Positions 1 to 10,638 of a stretch of 64,000 nucleotides of DNA are shown one piece after another. The notes under the pieces are model-generated. The model worked only from the letters and a program-made list of their open reading frames with translations. It was not told where the DNA came from and searched no databases. The stretch covers positions 3,067,501 to 3,131,500 of the forward strand of contig NZ_CP022684.1 in NCBI RefSeq assembly GCF_002863865.1. The letters run 5' to 3'. The position numbers were made by a program, and so were the translations under genes. The first letter of the stretch is position 1. Every line of letters begins with the position of its first letter. Origin of the DNA: Ketobacter alkanivorans (GTDB lineage: Bacteria; Pseudomonadota; Gammaproteobacteria; Pseudomonadales; Ketobacteraceae).

Positions 1-1188
1 GTTGGTTGCTGTGTCGAATCCGCTGTATTGAATATTGCGGGTGATGTCCTGATCTGCCTGCAGGTAGCTCAACTGCAAATCCACGTTGATGAACGCGCCC
101 ATATAGGATGCGTAACCGATCAGGTTATACAGGCTGGCATCCAGAGTACCAGCTGTTTCGTTATAGGTTACGTCCTGCTCGCTCCAGGCCAGTGCCAACC
201 CCAGAATCCAGCTTTGATTGAGGCGGTAGTCGCTACCCAGTGTGATGCTGCTGGTTTCGGTGTCGTAAGGATCTTCCAGGTCATCGCCACCGAAGTCCGT
301 TTCGTCGTACTGTACTGATGCGAATCCACTCCAGGGGCTGATGCCTTCGCCGGCGTTGCCACCGGTGACATTGAGCAGACTGAATTCGCCCTCGTTCAGG
401 GTGATTTCCGGTGCGGCGTGTTTGCGTCGGCGATTAATTTGCTGGCGATACACAAGGTCGGTGTGCTGGCGACTGACATCGGAAGTCAGGCGGCGCAGGG
501 ATAATATTTCGTCTGGGGTGATCTGGCTGATCATGCCCTGAAGCGCGCTGGGGTTGGTGTTGGCAGCGTCGTTCAGTTCATCGCAACGGGCTTGCAGATT
601 GCTGCTGATGGCGTTGTCGCCACTGCACAGGCTAGTGAGCGCCGATGCAACCCGTTGACGGTTACGGCCGGATACCAAGGGGTTGGCTGATGCGGCTTGT
701 TCTGATGTTGTGATCTCGATAGTGGCACCGTCGCTTGATATGCGTGATATGCCACCTTCGCCTTCCGAATCGACAACATACTCCTCAAGCACGTAGTACA
801 TGCTGTCGGTGCCAAGATAGTCTTCATCCGGGGTGTAGACGAAATTTCCACTTTCGTTCAATGTGGCGCTGCCATTGGCAAGATCGTCGACGCACACACT
901 TACAATCACGAAGTCTTCTGTTTGTGATTCATCGAAGGGATCTGCTGGCTGGCCGTTGGAATCGTAGAAATCGTTGCTGTATTGGTTGATCTCGACGAAC
1001 ACCTGGCCAAATTGACCCATAACCTCGTTTAATCTGTCATTTTGCAGGATGCTGGCGACACTGAAAGACTGGCTTTGGTTGATGACGCCGCTGAATGTGT
1101 CGGCGACAGCCACAACCTCAGCCTGTACTTCACTGGCAATTGCAGCGGCAAGTGTTAGCACCGCAAAAGGTGCAATCCTTGAATTCAT
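1..1188 (-). CDS. Autotransporter beta-domain protein, 3' end cut by window edge
   Basis: The first 396 residues are present; the C-terminus lies outside the window. Residues 1-23 form a signal peptide ending in VQA. Around residue 95 there is an Ig/cadherin-like repeat of the kind found in large surface proteins (FVYTPDEDYLGTDSMYY). From about residue 281 alternating hydrophobic and aromatic strands begin, typical of an outer-membrane autotransporter barrel (GISPWSGFASVQYDE, LGSDYRLNQSWILGLALAWS). The ATG at 1188 has AAGGAA about 7 bases upstream. Inference: a type V secreted or surface-anchored protein with a short passenger. It is divergent from the glycosyltransferase gene. The barrel end and any conserved terminal Phe cannot be checked here. 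Confidence 0.75.
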   Translation of the reverse strand, partial: MNSRIAPFAVLTLAAAIASEVQAEVVAVADTFSGVINQSQSFSVASILQNDRLNEVMGQFGQVFVEINQYSNDFYDSNGQPADPFDESQTEDFVIVSVCVDDLANGSATLNESGNFVYTPDEDYLGTDSMYYVLEEYVVDSEGEGGISRISSDGATIEITTSEQAASANPLVSGRNRQRVASALTSLCSGDNAISSNLQARCDELNDAANTNPSALQGMISQITPDEILSLRRLTSDVSRQHTDLVYRQQINRRRKHAAPEITLNEGEFSLLNVTGGNAGEGISPWSGFASVQYDETDFGGDDLEDPYDTETSSITLGSDYRLNQSWILGLALAWSEQDVTYNETAGTLDASLYNLIGYASYMGAFINVDLQLSYLQADQDITRNIQYSGFDTATN

Positions 1189-1347
1189 TTTATCATTCCT
1201 TAATGTTACGAAACGGCGAATGCATCGTCGGGGCGATCCTACCAGCTCCATTTGTTTCGTTTAAAGTAGATGCCGTCACTATTTCGCGTAGATTTGTTAT
1301 GCTCTGTAACAATGCAGCAACAACAAAACTTTACTAGGGGATACACC

Positions 1348-2535
1348 TTGAGCAAAACCATTCTGATGGCCTGGGAGCTGGGCAATGAAATCGGGCATCT
1401 GTCGCAGTTTGCAGAAATGGCTGCCGTGTTCAAAACCCAAGGGCATCGTGTGGTCATTGCACTGCGGGACTTGTCCCGAACACACTTTTTTTTCAAGCAG
1501 CAGGGCCTTCCGATTATACAAGCGCCGGTATGGTTGTATCCGGTGCAGATGCAGCGACCGGTGTTCTGCATGGCGGATATATTGATGACCAAAGGTTATC
1601 TGTATCACACCACATTGCAGAATTTGGTTGAGGCCTGGCAAGCCTTGCTGGATTTGGTGCAACCGGATTTAGTCGTGTCTGAATACGCGCCGACGTTACG
1701 GCTCGCGTTGCGGGGCGGCACGACACCGGATGTCATTATGGGAGCCGGTTTTGCCGAGCCTGCTGCGGGGCAGCCCATGTTGGATATGCGGCCCAGGCCT
1801 GAAGCGGATGGTGTCGTGCAAGCTCAAGAGCGCAATTTGTTGCTCACTATTAATCAGGTGCTGGATGCGTTGGGAAAACCCCCGTTGGATCGCTACTCTG
1901 ATCTGTTTCAGCCTGACTTAATGGTGATGAAAACCCTGCCTGAACTGGACATTTATCAGCGTGATGCAACGGCCCATTACTGCTTGCCGGTATCGCGTTC
2001 ACGCCGTCCTGCGGCGCAGTGGTTGGATCGGCCGGGTAAAAAAGTGTTTGTCTACGGACTGCCGGAGCATTCACAGTGGTCCGTGCTGATAGATGCATTA
2101 AAAGCTTGCAACGCCAACGTATTTTTGTACTCCCCAGGGGATCGGCGTCAGCGTGTTAAGGCCCATGACGAGGGTTCGTTCCGTTTGGGGGTGGATGTGG
2201 TGAATGTGCCGGAATCATTGCGCCAGGCCGACTTGTTTGTGTGTCATGGTGATATGCACAACCTGGTGCAGGCTGCCTGTGTTGGCGTGCCGGTGTTGTC
2301 ATTGCCGATGAACTTGGAGCAGCTTCTGAACAGCCTCAACTATCAAGCCCTGAGTGCGGGGGTGTGTCTGCAGAAGGTTGCTTCGGTGGCGGCGGGTGTG
2401 CAGATCATCAATCAGATGCTGGCAGACGATGGCCTGACTGCTGCAGCGCAGCGGCTGGCGGAGCGGGCAGGGGATTTCGATCAGATCGATGCGATCGAAC
2501 AAGTGGTGGAGCGCTGTCTGGGGTTGCTGCCTTAA
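1348..2535 (+). CDS. UGT/MGT-like glycosyltransferase
   Basis: A cytoplasmic GT-B fold enzyme resembling UDP-glucuronosyltransferase/macrolide glycosyltransferase proteins. The N-terminus ([20 protein letters not shown]) matches the acceptor-domain start with the G-x-x-x-H substrate loop. Near residues 297-340 the sequence [20 protein letters not shown] matches the donor-binding signature, in which a conserved His/Gly segment contacts the nucleotide sugar. I chose the TTG at 1348 (395 residues) because AGGGG lies 7 bases upstream and homology begins right there; an upstream in-frame ATG at 1270 would add 26 unconvincing residues. The substrate is unknown. recQ starts 16 bases after the stop, so the two may be co-transcribed. 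Confidence 0.7.
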   Translation: MSKTILMAWELGNEIGHLSQFAEMAAVFKTQGHRVVIALRDLSRTHFFFKQQGLPIIQAPVWLYPVQMQRPVFCMADILMTKGYLYHTTLQNLVEAWQALLDLVQPDLVVSEYAPTLRLALRGGTTPDVIMGAGFAEPAAGQPMLDMRPRPEADGVVQAQERNLLLTINQVLDALGKPPLDRYSDLFQPDLMVMKTLPELDIYQRDATAHYCLPVSRSRRPAAQWLDRPGKKVFVYGLPEHSQWSVLIDALKACNANVFLYSPGDRRQRVKAHDEGSFRLGVDVVNVPESLRQADLFVCHGDMHNLVQAACVGVPVLSLPMNLEQLLNSLNYQALSAGVCLQKVASVAAGVQIINQMLADDGLTAAAQRLAERAGDFDQIDAIEQVVERCLGLLP

Positions 2536-2551
2536 TGCTATACTGCGCCCC

Positions 2552-4354
2552 ATGAAATCAGCCCACTCCATTCTAGAACATGTATTTGGCTACGATGCCT
2601 TTCGTGGTCAGCAGCAAGCCATTATTGATACCTTGATTCAGGGTGATGATGCCTTGGTGCTGATGCCCACCGGGGGCGGCAAATCCCTTTGCTATCAAAT
2701 TCCGGCGCTGGTACGGGATGGCTGTGGCGTGGTGGTCTCGCCATTGATTGCCTTGATGCAGGATCAGGTGGATGCCCTGAAAGCGGCTGGAGTGAACGCT
2801 GGTTTTCTCAACTCATCGCTATCAATGGAGCAGGCCAGCGAGATCGAGCAGGCGTTGCTGAACGGTGAGTTGGAGCTACTCTATGTGGCACCTGAGCGCC
2901 TTATCCAGCCCCGCTGCCTGAACCTGTTAAAGCGGGCGAACATTTCACTGTTTGCCATTGATGAAGCCCATTGCGTGTCTCAATGGGGGCATGATTTTCG
3001 GGCCGACTATTTGCAGCTGAGCCTGCTGCACGAGCAGTTTCCACATATCCCCCGGGTAGCGTTGACGGCGACGGCAGATGAGCGTACCCGCCAGGAAATC
3101 GCCCAACGCCTGGATCTGCAGAATGCCGCACATTTTGTCAGTGGGTTTGATCGCCCCAATATTCAATATCGCATTGAGTTGAAGGATAAGCCGCGCCAAC
3201 AGTTACTGCAGTTCCTGCGGGATGAGCAGGCAGGTAATGCCGGGGTCATCTACTGTCTGTCGCGCAACAAAGTGGAAAAAACCGCAGAATGGTTGAGTGA
3301 TGAAGGCTTCAACGCGTTGCCTTATCACGCCGGTTTGCCATCTGAATTGCGTGCTCATCATCAGCAGCGTTTCCTGCGGGAAGACGGCATCATCATGGTG
3401 GCCACCATCGCGTTTGGTATGGGCATCGACAAGCCGGATGTGCGGTTTGTTGCACACCTGGATCTGCCCAAAAGTATCGAAGCCTATTATCAGGAAACCG
3501 GCCGCGCCGGGCGGGATGGTGAAGCGGCCACAGCATTGCTTTTATATGGCCTGGAAGACGTGGTTAAACTCGGCCAGATGGCGGCGGGCTCTGATGGCAA
3601 CGAGCAGTTCAAGCGTTTAGAGCGACAGCGTCTGGAAGCCATGCTGGGCCTGTGTGAAATCACCAGTTGCCGCCGTCAAACCCTGTTGCGCTATTTTGGT
3701 GAAACCCTGTCCGAGCCCTGTGGGAACTGTGATTGTTGCTTGCAACCACCGGTGACCTGGGATGGCTCTCAGGTATCACAAAAGCTGTTGTCCTGTGTGT
3801 ACCGAACCGGCCAGCGCTTTGGTGCCAATCACGTGGTGGATGTATTGCGGGGCAGCACCAACGAAAAGGTGATGCAGTTTAAGCACGACCAGCTTTCCAC
3901 ATACGGCATTGGCCGTGATCTGAGTGTTAATGAGTGGCGGGCAGTGGTACGTCAGTTGGTGGCGCGGGGGTACTTGCGGGTGGATGCCGATGCCTACGGT
4001 GCTTTGTGCTTAACGGAGCGCTGCCGGGCGTTGCTGCGCGGTGAAGAGCAGATCCAGTTGCGCAAGACACCGGCGAAAGCCTCTGCTGTCGGAACGCGTT
4101 CGCGAACGGTTGAAATTGATGAGCAGGACGTGCCGTTATGGAATGCATTGCGCGCCTGTCGTAAACGATTGGCGGAGGAGTTCGGTGTGCCGCCCTATGT
4201 TGTCTTTCATGATGCTACTTTGCGTGAAATGGTACAGCAGCGTCCCATGAGTGAACGCACCCTGCTGAAAATTTCCGGTGTGGGCGATTCCAAAATGGAG
4301 CGCTTTGGGAACGCCTTTCTGGATGTGATTCGCAATCACGAATACCCCGAATAA
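2552..4354 (+). CDS. recQ: ATP-dependent DNA helicase RecQ
   Basis: A 3'-5' superfamily 2 helicase for RecF-pathway repair and fork processing, 600 residues against 609 in E. coli. Domains in order: Walker A TGGGKS at about 40-45; DEAH box in [16 protein letters not shown]; motif [14 protein letters not shown]; the RecQ zinc-binding module with four Cys (CEITSCRR followed by CGNCDCC); the winged-helix RQC; and a C-terminal HRDC domain (LRMVQ-type segment ending [13 protein letters not shown]). The ATG at 2552 starts the conserved N-terminus; in-frame codons further upstream overlap the glycosyltransferase gene and are not conserved-looking. Confidence 0.96.
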   Translation: MKSAHSILEHVFGYDAFRGQQQAIIDTLIQGDDALVLMPTGGGKSLCYQIPALVRDGCGVVVSPLIALMQDQVDALKAAGVNAGFLNSSLSMEQASEIEQALLNGELELLYVAPERLIQPRCLNLLKRANISLFAIDEAHCVSQWGHDFRADYLQLSLLHEQFPHIPRVALTATADERTRQEIAQRLDLQNAAHFVSGFDRPNIQYRIELKDKPRQQLLQFLRDEQAGNAGVIYCLSRNKVEKTAEWLSDEGFNALPYHAGLPSELRAHHQQRFLREDGIIMVATIAFGMGIDKPDVRFVAHLDLPKSIEAYYQETGRAGRDGEAATALLLYGLEDVVKLGQMAAGSDGNEQFKRLERQRLEAMLGLCEITSCRRQTLLRYFGETLSEPCGNCDCCLQPPVTWDGSQVSQKLLSCVYRTGQRFGANHVVDVLRGSTNEKVMQFKHDQLSTYGIGRDLSVNEWRAVVRQLVARGYLRVDADAYGALCLTERCRALLRGEEQIQLRKTPAKASAVGTRSRTVEIDEQDVPLWNALRACRKRLAEEFGVPPYVVFHDATLREMVQQRPMSERTLLKISGVGDSKMERFGNAFLDVIRNHEYPE

Positions 4355-4423
4355 TTGGACGAAAGTGCAGCAAGCGCTTATTCTTAATAGTCATGACGTG
4401 ATGAGCTGACATTACCAGGGATT

Positions 4424-6661
4424 ATGGTAACCAACATTATGCGGATCAACGCTTCGGCAATGCATCTTTACACAGTGCTTGTGGGCATCGCTTTGTGCTT
4501 GGCTGTCTCGTTGGCGGTTGCAGAGCCCTATCAGGATCTGTTCGAGATCTCTCTTGAGCAGTTGCTCGAACTGGAAATCGCTGACGTGATGACCCAGGCC
4601 GAAAAGCGCGAAGCCTTTTCCCAGAGTGTGCCGTTCTCTTTGTCCATTATTGCCCCCGCGACGCATTATTCTCCCCTGTTCAATACCATCCATGATCTTG
4701 ATGCGCGTACCTCCGGGTTAGTCGTAACGCAATACAATAACACCACGCCCCAACTATTCGTGCGTGGAATCGGTTCCAATGCGTCTGGTTCGGGTGATGA
4801 TCCGTCGGTGGCGTATCTGATGGACGGCATCAGCGTGTCCCGCCCTGGCTACCACAACCTGCCGTTGTTTGACGTTAAACGAACCGAAGTTATAAAAGGG
4901 CCCCATGGCACGCTCTATGGCAAAGGGGTTATCGGCGGTGCGGTCAACGTGGTGCCCAACAAGCCCGAAGCGTCGGACTACAGCAAACTGATCTCCGGGG
5001 TCAATGATCGCGGTTGGGAGCTGCAATCCATCAATAATCACCAGATCAGCAGTGAGACAGCCCATCGCCTCAGCGTTGCCTATTCCGACACCCAGGGTTA
5101 TGTGGAAAACGTCATCACCGGGGTGGATACGGGCGCATCCCGTGAGCTCTCCATCCGCGATCAATTGGCCTGGCAAGGCGCTGGCCAACGGGTGGGCTTG
5201 AGGCTGGAATACAACCGCCTTACCAGCGTCGACCCGGCCCAGGTCTATGAGGGCGAGCCCCCCTATGCCGCCGTTGGTGGTGCTGCGTTGGCACCCTACG
5301 CCAATACGCGGGATAAAGTGGCCATGCCCGAAGATGGCTTTGCCAATCGCAACTTTTACTTTGCCAGCCTCAGTTATGAGCATGAGTCCAGTTACGGTAA
5401 ATGGGTGTCCCAGTCTGCCTATATTGCCGGTGATTACGAGTTCGAATTGTCGGCGGCTCCGATTAACTACATACCTTCCACTAATCCTGGCGAAGAAAAA
5501 AGCTGGCAGTTCAGCGAAGAACTACGTTTAGAGCAGGAGCATGGCGATTGGCAGTGGAGCAGTGGTGTTTATCTTTCCCGCGAGCATGTGCAGCGGTTGG
5601 AGCGCTTTGATATTACCGGTTTAGTGCATCTGGCCGGTTACGGTGGTTTACTCAGTGAGGAGTCGCCGGGATACGGACAATACGATTCCAGCAACGACGT
5701 GTACAACGGTGCTTTGTTTGTTCAGGCGCGCTGGGCGTTCATGCCTGATTGGAATCTAAGCGCCGGTGTGCGAGGGGACTATGTAAAAAAGGATTTTGCT
5801 ATTCAGGTGAGTGGTGGTGATCCTTTGAACTTGACGCTCAATAACAGTGAAGATTTCTCTGTGGATACGGATAAGAGTTGGCGTCAGCTGTCCTATTCTT
5901 TGGGCCTGGATCATCATGTTGCCGAAGACGTGATGTTTTATGGCCAGGTGGCCACGGGTTTTAAAGCTGGCAGCTTTAACAGCGTAGCGTTTTCACCGCA
6001 GGCCGCTCTGGCCAGCAGCAAGCCGGAATGCGCGCTCAACACCGAGCTGGGCATGAAAGCGTTCTTTTTTGATCGTGCCCTGAAGCTCAATGGCGCGGTG
6101 TTCCACACCGATTATGAAAATCTGCAGGTGTTTGCGGGCATCGAATCGGAGGCAAACGCCCCGCAAGCCGAAATCCAGGGGGCTGAACTGGAGTTTCAAT
6201 TCAGGGTGTTGAAAGGGTTGGAGTTCACTGGCAATTACACCTATCTGGACACAGCCTTCAACAGCTTTATATCCCCCGAAAATGGCGATAATCTTTCTGG
6301 AAACAACCTGTTACGAGCGCCGCAGCATTCAGTGGCACTGAATCTGAATTACTCTTGGGTGGGAAGCTCACAGAATCGCTACTGGGTAGAGTGGAGCAGC
6401 AGTTATACATCCGAATTCTATAATAGCCCTCAAAACGATCAGGGTACCTGGATGCCGGGGCATCACCTTACCAACCTGGCGCTTTATCTACAGCCTGCAG
6501 GTACAGAACACTTGATGTTCATATGGGTGAGAAATGCTTTGGACGAGCAGTATCCTGTTCACAGCTTTGATCAGGCCAGGCTGTTGTTCACCCCTCAGGG
6601 GTCCGCCTGGAACATGGCAGAGCCGCGAACCATCGGTATCACCATGGATTGGATCCTCTAG
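4424..6661 (+). CDS. TonB-dependent outer-membrane receptor
   Basis: A 745-residue outer-membrane transporter. Residues 1-33 are a signal peptide ending AVA. A plug domain follows (AEKREAFSQSVPFSLSI, then LFVRGIGSN, VAYLMDGISVSRPG, RTEVIKGPHGTLYGKGVIGG), then a long beta-barrel with repeated aromatic strands and a terminal strand ending MDWIL. These are hallmarks of the TonB receptor family; the plug-barrel order and length are standard. The ligand (siderophore, haem, vitamin or organic compound) is not readable from sequence. A second in-frame ATG at 4439 is an equally possible start. No TonB, ExbBD or regulator gene is adjacent. Confidence 0.9.
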   Translation: MVTNIMRINASAMHLYTVLVGIALCLAVSLAVAEPYQDLFEISLEQLLELEIADVMTQAEKREAFSQSVPFSLSIIAPATHYSPLFNTIHDLDARTSGLVVTQYNNTTPQLFVRGIGSNASGSGDDPSVAYLMDGISVSRPGYHNLPLFDVKRTEVIKGPHGTLYGKGVIGGAVNVVPNKPEASDYSKLISGVNDRGWELQSINNHQISSETAHRLSVAYSDTQGYVENVITGVDTGASRELSIRDQLAWQGAGQRVGLRLEYNRLTSVDPAQVYEGEPPYAAVGGAALAPYANTRDKVAMPEDGFANRNFYFASLSYEHESSYGKWVSQSAYIAGDYEFELSAAPINYIPSTNPGEEKSWQFSEELRLEQEHGDWQWSSGVYLSREHVQRLERFDITGLVHLAGYGGLLSEESPGYGQYDSSNDVYNGALFVQARWAFMPDWNLSAGVRGDYVKKDFAIQVSGGDPLNLTLNNSEDFSVDTDKSWRQLSYSLGLDHHVAEDVMFYGQVATGFKAGSFNSVAFSPQAALASSKPECALNTELGMKAFFFDRALKLNGAVFHTDYENLQVFAGIESEANAPQAEIQGAELEFQFRVLKGLEFTGNYTYLDTAFNSFISPENGDNLSGNNLLRAPQHSVALNLNYSWVGSSQNRYWVEWSSSYTSEFYNSPQNDQGTWMPGHHLTNLALYLQPAGTEHLMFIWVRNALDEQYPVHSFDQARLLFTPQGSAWNMAEPRTIGITMDWIL

Positions 6662-6774
6662 TTTAGCCAGTCGTCCGCTTAATCCGTCAATCCCATTTGC
6701 TGCCCGCTTCCCTTTGAGCGACAATAGCGCCCAAATTTCGGTACCGTAAACTAATCAAGTTAGGAGCATGCAGC

Positions 6775-8772
6775 ATGCCCACTCGCAGTGAGTTAGCCAA
6801 CGCCATCCGTGCACTTTCCATGGACGCCGTTCAGAAGGCCAAGTCCGGTCACCCCGGAGCCCCCATGGGAATGGCAGACATCGCACAGGTTTTGTGGTGT
6901 GACTACCTCAAGCATAACCCGGCCAACCCCAACTGGGCCGACCGCGATCGCTTTGTGCTTTCCAACGGTCATGGATCCATGCTGATCTATTCCCTGCTGC
7001 ATCTGACGGGTTACGATCTGTCCATCGACGATCTCAAGAACTTCCGTCAACTGCATTCCAAAACGCCCGGTCACCCCGAGTATGGCTATACCCCGGGTGT
7101 GGAAACCACCACCGGCCCCTTGGGGCAGGGCATTGCCAACGCGGTGGGTATGGCGATCGCCGAGAAGGTGCTGGCGGCACATTTTAATCGTGGAGCCTAC
7201 AATGTAGTCGATCACAATACCTACGTATTCATGGGTGATGGCTGCATGATGGAGGGTATTTCCCACGAGGTATGCTCTTTGGCAGGCACCCTGGGGTTAG
7301 GCAAACTGATTGCGTTTTATGACGATAACGGCATTTCCATTGATGGCGAAGTGGAAGGCTGGTTCAGCGACGATACCCCCAAGCGTTTTGAATCCTACGG
7401 CTGGCATGTGATCCCCAATGTGAATGGCCACAGCACCGAAGAGCTGATCGCGGCGGTTGAAATGGCCAAGGCCAATGATGACCGACCCACTCTGATCTGC
7501 TGCAAAACCGTGATCGGTTTCGGCTCCCCCAACAAACAGGGCAAGGAAGAGTGCCACGGCGCGCCTCTGGGCGACGACGAAATCGCCTTGACCCGCGAAC
7601 AACTGGGCTGGAAGCATGCTCCTTTTGAAGTCCCGGCCGATGTCTACGCAGGTTGGGATGCCAAAGAGAAAGGTGCCAAGGCCGAAAGCGACTGGCAGCG
7701 CCTGTTTGACAACTACCGTAAGGAACACCCCGAACTGGCGGCTGAATTTGAACGCCGTATGAGCGGGGAATTGCCAGCCGACTGGGAAGAAAAGTCCACA
7801 GACTATATCCAGCAGATCCAAAAAGCCGGTGAGAAGATCGCTTCCCGTAAAGCATCCCAGCATTGCCTCAATGCCTTTGGCCCCATCCTGCCGGAACTGT
7901 TGGGGGGCTCTGCTGATCTGGCTGGATCCAACCTGACGTTATGGAAAGGCTCCAAAGGCGTCAGCGACAAAGACGCCGATGGCAACTACCTGTTCTGGGG
8001 TGTGCGTGAATTCGGCATGACCGCTGCCATGAACGGCATCACATTGCACGGCGGCTTTATTACCTACGGCGCTACGTTCCTGATCTTTATGGAATACGCT
8101 CGCAATGCCATGCGCATGGCAGCCCTGATGAAGCAGCAGAACATCCAGGTCTACACCCATGATTCCATTGGTTTGGGGGAAGATGGCCCTACGCATCAGC
8201 CCATTGAACAGCTCACTAATCTGCGTACCACCCCTAACATGTCGCTGTGGCGTCCCTGCGATGCGGCGGAATCCGCCATTGCCTGGAAAGCCGCTATCGA
8301 GCGCCGAGATGGTCCGACTGCGTTGATCTTCTCGCGTCAGAACCTGGCCCCCATGACGCGCAGCGATGAACAGCTGGCAAACGCAGCCAAAGGCGGGTAC
8401 GTGTTGCGCGCCGTGAGCGGCACTGCGGATGCCCTGATCATTGCCACCGGTTCTGAGGTGGAGCTGGCCATGCTGGCGGCCGATGCTTTGGCTGAAAAGG
8501 GCAAGGCGGTGTCGGTGGTCTCCATGCCTTGTGTCGATGCCTTTTTAAAGCAGGATGCGGCGTACCGTGAATCAGTGTTGCCCGCCGCTGTGCGTGCCCG
8601 AGTGGCGGTTGAAGCAGGTATGAAAGATTATTGGTATAAATTTGTGGGCTTGGACGGTGCTGTCGTGGGTATGGAAACCTTCGGTGAATCTGCTCCTGCC
8701 GGTGAACTGTTCAAGCAATTCGGCTTCACCGTGGACAACATCATCGCCACCGTGGAATCCGTACTGAGCTGA
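6775..8772 (+). CDS. tkt: Transketolase
   Basis: A thiamine-diphosphate enzyme of the non-oxidative pentose phosphate pathway, moving two-carbon units between ketose and aldose phosphates. Its 665 residues match the bacterial norm (about 663). Visible are the N-terminal [20 protein letters not shown], the TPP-binding motif starting at GDGCMMEG near residue 155, and the pyrimidine-domain segment [18 protein letters not shown]. The ATG is preceded by TAGGAG. It opens the carbon operon tkt-epd-lipoprotein-pgk-fba, with only one base between its stop and the next start. Confidence 0.97.
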   Translation: MPTRSELANAIRALSMDAVQKAKSGHPGAPMGMADIAQVLWCDYLKHNPANPNWADRDRFVLSNGHGSMLIYSLLHLTGYDLSIDDLKNFRQLHSKTPGHPEYGYTPGVETTTGPLGQGIANAVGMAIAEKVLAAHFNRGAYNVVDHNTYVFMGDGCMMEGISHEVCSLAGTLGLGKLIAFYDDNGISIDGEVEGWFSDDTPKRFESYGWHVIPNVNGHSTEELIAAVEMAKANDDRPTLICCKTVIGFGSPNKQGKEECHGAPLGDDEIALTREQLGWKHAPFEVPADVYAGWDAKEKGAKAESDWQRLFDNYRKEHPELAAEFERRMSGELPADWEEKSTDYIQQIQKAGEKIASRKASQHCLNAFGPILPELLGGSADLAGSNLTLWKGSKGVSDKDADGNYLFWGVREFGMTAAMNGITLHGGFITYGATFLIFMEYARNAMRMAALMKQQNIQVYTHDSIGLGEDGPTHQPIEQLTNLRTTPNMSLWRPCDAAESAIAWKAAIERRDGPTALIFSRQNLAPMTRSDEQLANAAKGGYVLRAVSGTADALIIATGSEVELAMLAADALAEKGKAVSVVSMPCVDAFLKQDAAYRESVLPAAVRARVAVEAGMKDYWYKFVGLDGAVVGMETFGESAPAGELFKQFGFTVDNIIATVESVLS

Positions 8773-8773
8773 T

Positions 8774-9790
8774 ATGCCGATTCGGGTCGCCATCAATGGC
8801 TATGGTCGTATTGGTCGCAACATGCTGCGAGCGCTGTATGAAAACTTGCAGCAAGGTTGCAACCGCCATGTGCGATTGGTGGCGATTAACGATTTGGGCT
8901 CTCCGGAATCGTTGCTGCATCTGACCCGTTATGATACGACCCACGGTCGCTTCAATACGCCGGTCACATTAGTGCAGGATGATGTGCTGCAGGTAAACGG
9001 GGATTCCATTAAGTTACTGCAGATTGAAGACCCTGCTCAATGCCCGTGGGCGGCGCTGGATGTGGATGTGGTGTTGGAATGCACCGGTATCTACCGTAGC
9101 CGTGAAGATGCCAGTCGCCACCTTCAGGCCGGAGCCAAACGGGTTATTATCGGTGCAGTGGCATTTGATGAGGTGGATGCGACCATCGTATATGGCGTGA
9201 ATCATCATTGGTTGCAGCAGCAACACAAGGTGATATCCAATGCATCCTGCACTACCCACTGCATTGCACCGTTGCTGCAGGTGATGGATGCAGCGTTCGG
9301 CGTGAAGCAAACCTTCATGACCGAAATTCATTCTTACACCAGTGATCAGGTGTTGTTGGATCATGTGCACCGGGATCTGCGCCGCGCCCGTGCCGGTGCC
9401 CAGAATTTGATTCCCACAACCAGCAGCAGTATTGGTGCGGTGCAAAAAGTATTGCCGCAGTTAGAGGGGAAAATTTCCGGTTACTCCATGCGTGTGCCCA
9501 CACTGAACGTGGCCGCAGTGGATTTAACCTTAATGCTGGATAAGCCCGTAGCGGATGTGCAGCAGATTCACGCGGCCATGAAACAGGCCAGCGAAGGCGC
9601 GTTAAACGGCATACTTGGGTATTGCCACGAGCCGCTGGTGAGTGTGGATTTTTTACATCGAACAGAGTCCGCCATTTACGATGAAACGCAAACCATCGTT
9701 ACAGAAGGCATGATCAAAATTGTTGCCTGGTATGACAACGAAACAGGGTATGCGCATCGTTTGTTGGATTTGGTTGAATGCTTGAAATAG
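8774..9790 (+). CDS. epd: Erythrose-4-phosphate / glyceraldehyde-3-phosphate dehydrogenase
   Basis: A GAPDH-superfamily NAD-dependent aldehyde dehydrogenase, 338 residues. The Rossmann start INGYGRIGRNMLRALYE, the CTGIYRSRED segment and LVSVDFLHRTESAIYDETQT resemble Epd, which makes 4-phosphoerythronate for pyridoxal phosphate synthesis. Position between tkt and pgk is the classic place for epd. The catalytic Cys is C159 in SCTTHC; most family members read SCTTNC, so H162 replaces the usual Asn. A role as GAPDH instead of Epd cannot be excluded, since no other gap gene is in the window. Confidence 0.82.
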   Translation: MPIRVAINGYGRIGRNMLRALYENLQQGCNRHVRLVAINDLGSPESLLHLTRYDTTHGRFNTPVTLVQDDVLQVNGDSIKLLQIEDPAQCPWAALDVDVVLECTGIYRSREDASRHLQAGAKRVIIGAVAFDEVDATIVYGVNHHWLQQQHKVISNASCTTHCIAPLLQVMDAAFGVKQTFMTEIHSYTSDQVLLDHVHRDLRRARAGAQNLIPTTSSSIGAVQKVLPQLEGKISGYSMRVPTLNVAAVDLTLMLDKPVADVQQIHAAMKQASEGALNGILGYCHEPLVSVDFLHRTESAIYDETQTIVTEGMIKIVAWYDNETGYAHRLLDLVECLK

Positions 9791-9824
9791 CGCTTTAGTG
9801 TACAACAGGGAGTTTGGGGTGATT

Positions 9825-10619
9825 ATGAAAAACAGTATTTATGCTTTGGGTGTTTTGACGTTCGGTCTTGCTGGTTGTGGTGGTGGCGGCGGTGGCGATA
9901 GTGTCAGTGGTGTCTCTTCGAGCAACGGTTTGGAAGGTACATGGATTCAAACCAACGTTAACTACGTGCTTGCATCGGGGGATGTCTTCAAGGTTCGTCG
10001 TCAGACCATTGTGGTCACCAAGCAAGATGATTTTCTGTATTTTACCGATTGTATTTCAGGCGCGTCATTGGCAGCGCAGGTTGTTGATGATCAGGTTGAT
10101 TTTGTATCGGCCGGGGTTCCCAATCTACTGGTAGAAAATAACTCAACGCTGACGACTTCGCTGGTTTCTGGATCATTGGGCACTGATGTTGAATTACAAA
10201 AAGTCAGCAGTGACAAGACAGTAAGCGTGGCCGATGTGTCGTTGACTGAGCCCGCTAATATTTCCTCCTGGGATCAGGTCTGCTTGGAAACCATAGTGGA
10301 TCAGTTTCTCCCAGATGAAGTGAAAATCAAGGCTGTTCATAACTCCAGTGAGACCACGGTGGGGGTCAATCTTGAGTTGGGCGGGGATATTGCGGCGGGA
10401 TTGTATACGTTCCCCTCTGGTTCCAGCGATGTGGACGGTTATGTCACAGAAGGTGCTGATACGCGCAATCTGCTTAACCCTGTGGGTTCCATTGTGATAT
10501 CAGAAGTAGCAAACACGTATCTCGATTTCAACCTTGCCATGGACAATAACGTTAACGCCAACTCGGACGGAGTCGAGGGTAGAGTTGAAATTGACTCAAG
10601 TTGGTTATCTTACGAATAA
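9825..10619 (+). CDS. Hypothetical lipoprotein within the carbon operon
   Basis: A 264-residue protein with no recognised domain. The N-terminus is a lipoprotein signal ([18 protein letters not shown]) with lipobox LAGC, followed by a run of six glycines and a Ser/Val-rich linker, so it is probably anchored to the inner or outer membrane facing the periplasm. The remainder is acidic and beta-rich with no catalytic motif. I chose the ATG at 9825 because GGGGTG precedes it; an upstream ATG at 9798 would destroy the signal geometry. It sits between epd and pgk in the same direction, which is unusual for a glycolytic operon. Confidence 0.75.
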   Translation: MKNSIYALGVLTFGLAGCGGGGGGDSVSGVSSSNGLEGTWIQTNVNYVLASGDVFKVRRQTIVVTKQDDFLYFTDCISGASLAAQVVDDQVDFVSAGVPNLLVENNSTLTTSLVSGSLGTDVELQKVSSDKTVSVADVSLTEPANISSWDQVCLETIVDQFLPDEVKIKAVHNSSETTVGVNLELGGDIAAGLYTFPSGSSDVDGYVTEGADTRNLLNPVGSIVISEVANTYLDFNLAMDNNVNANSDGVEGRVEIDSSWLSYE

Positions 10620-10638
10620 ACAAAGCCGGAGAATCGAA

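Noticed and set aside
4754..5383. A 209-codon minus-strand open frame inside the TonB receptor gene
   Set aside because: Antisense to well-supported plug-domain sequence; composition is typical of a shadow frame.
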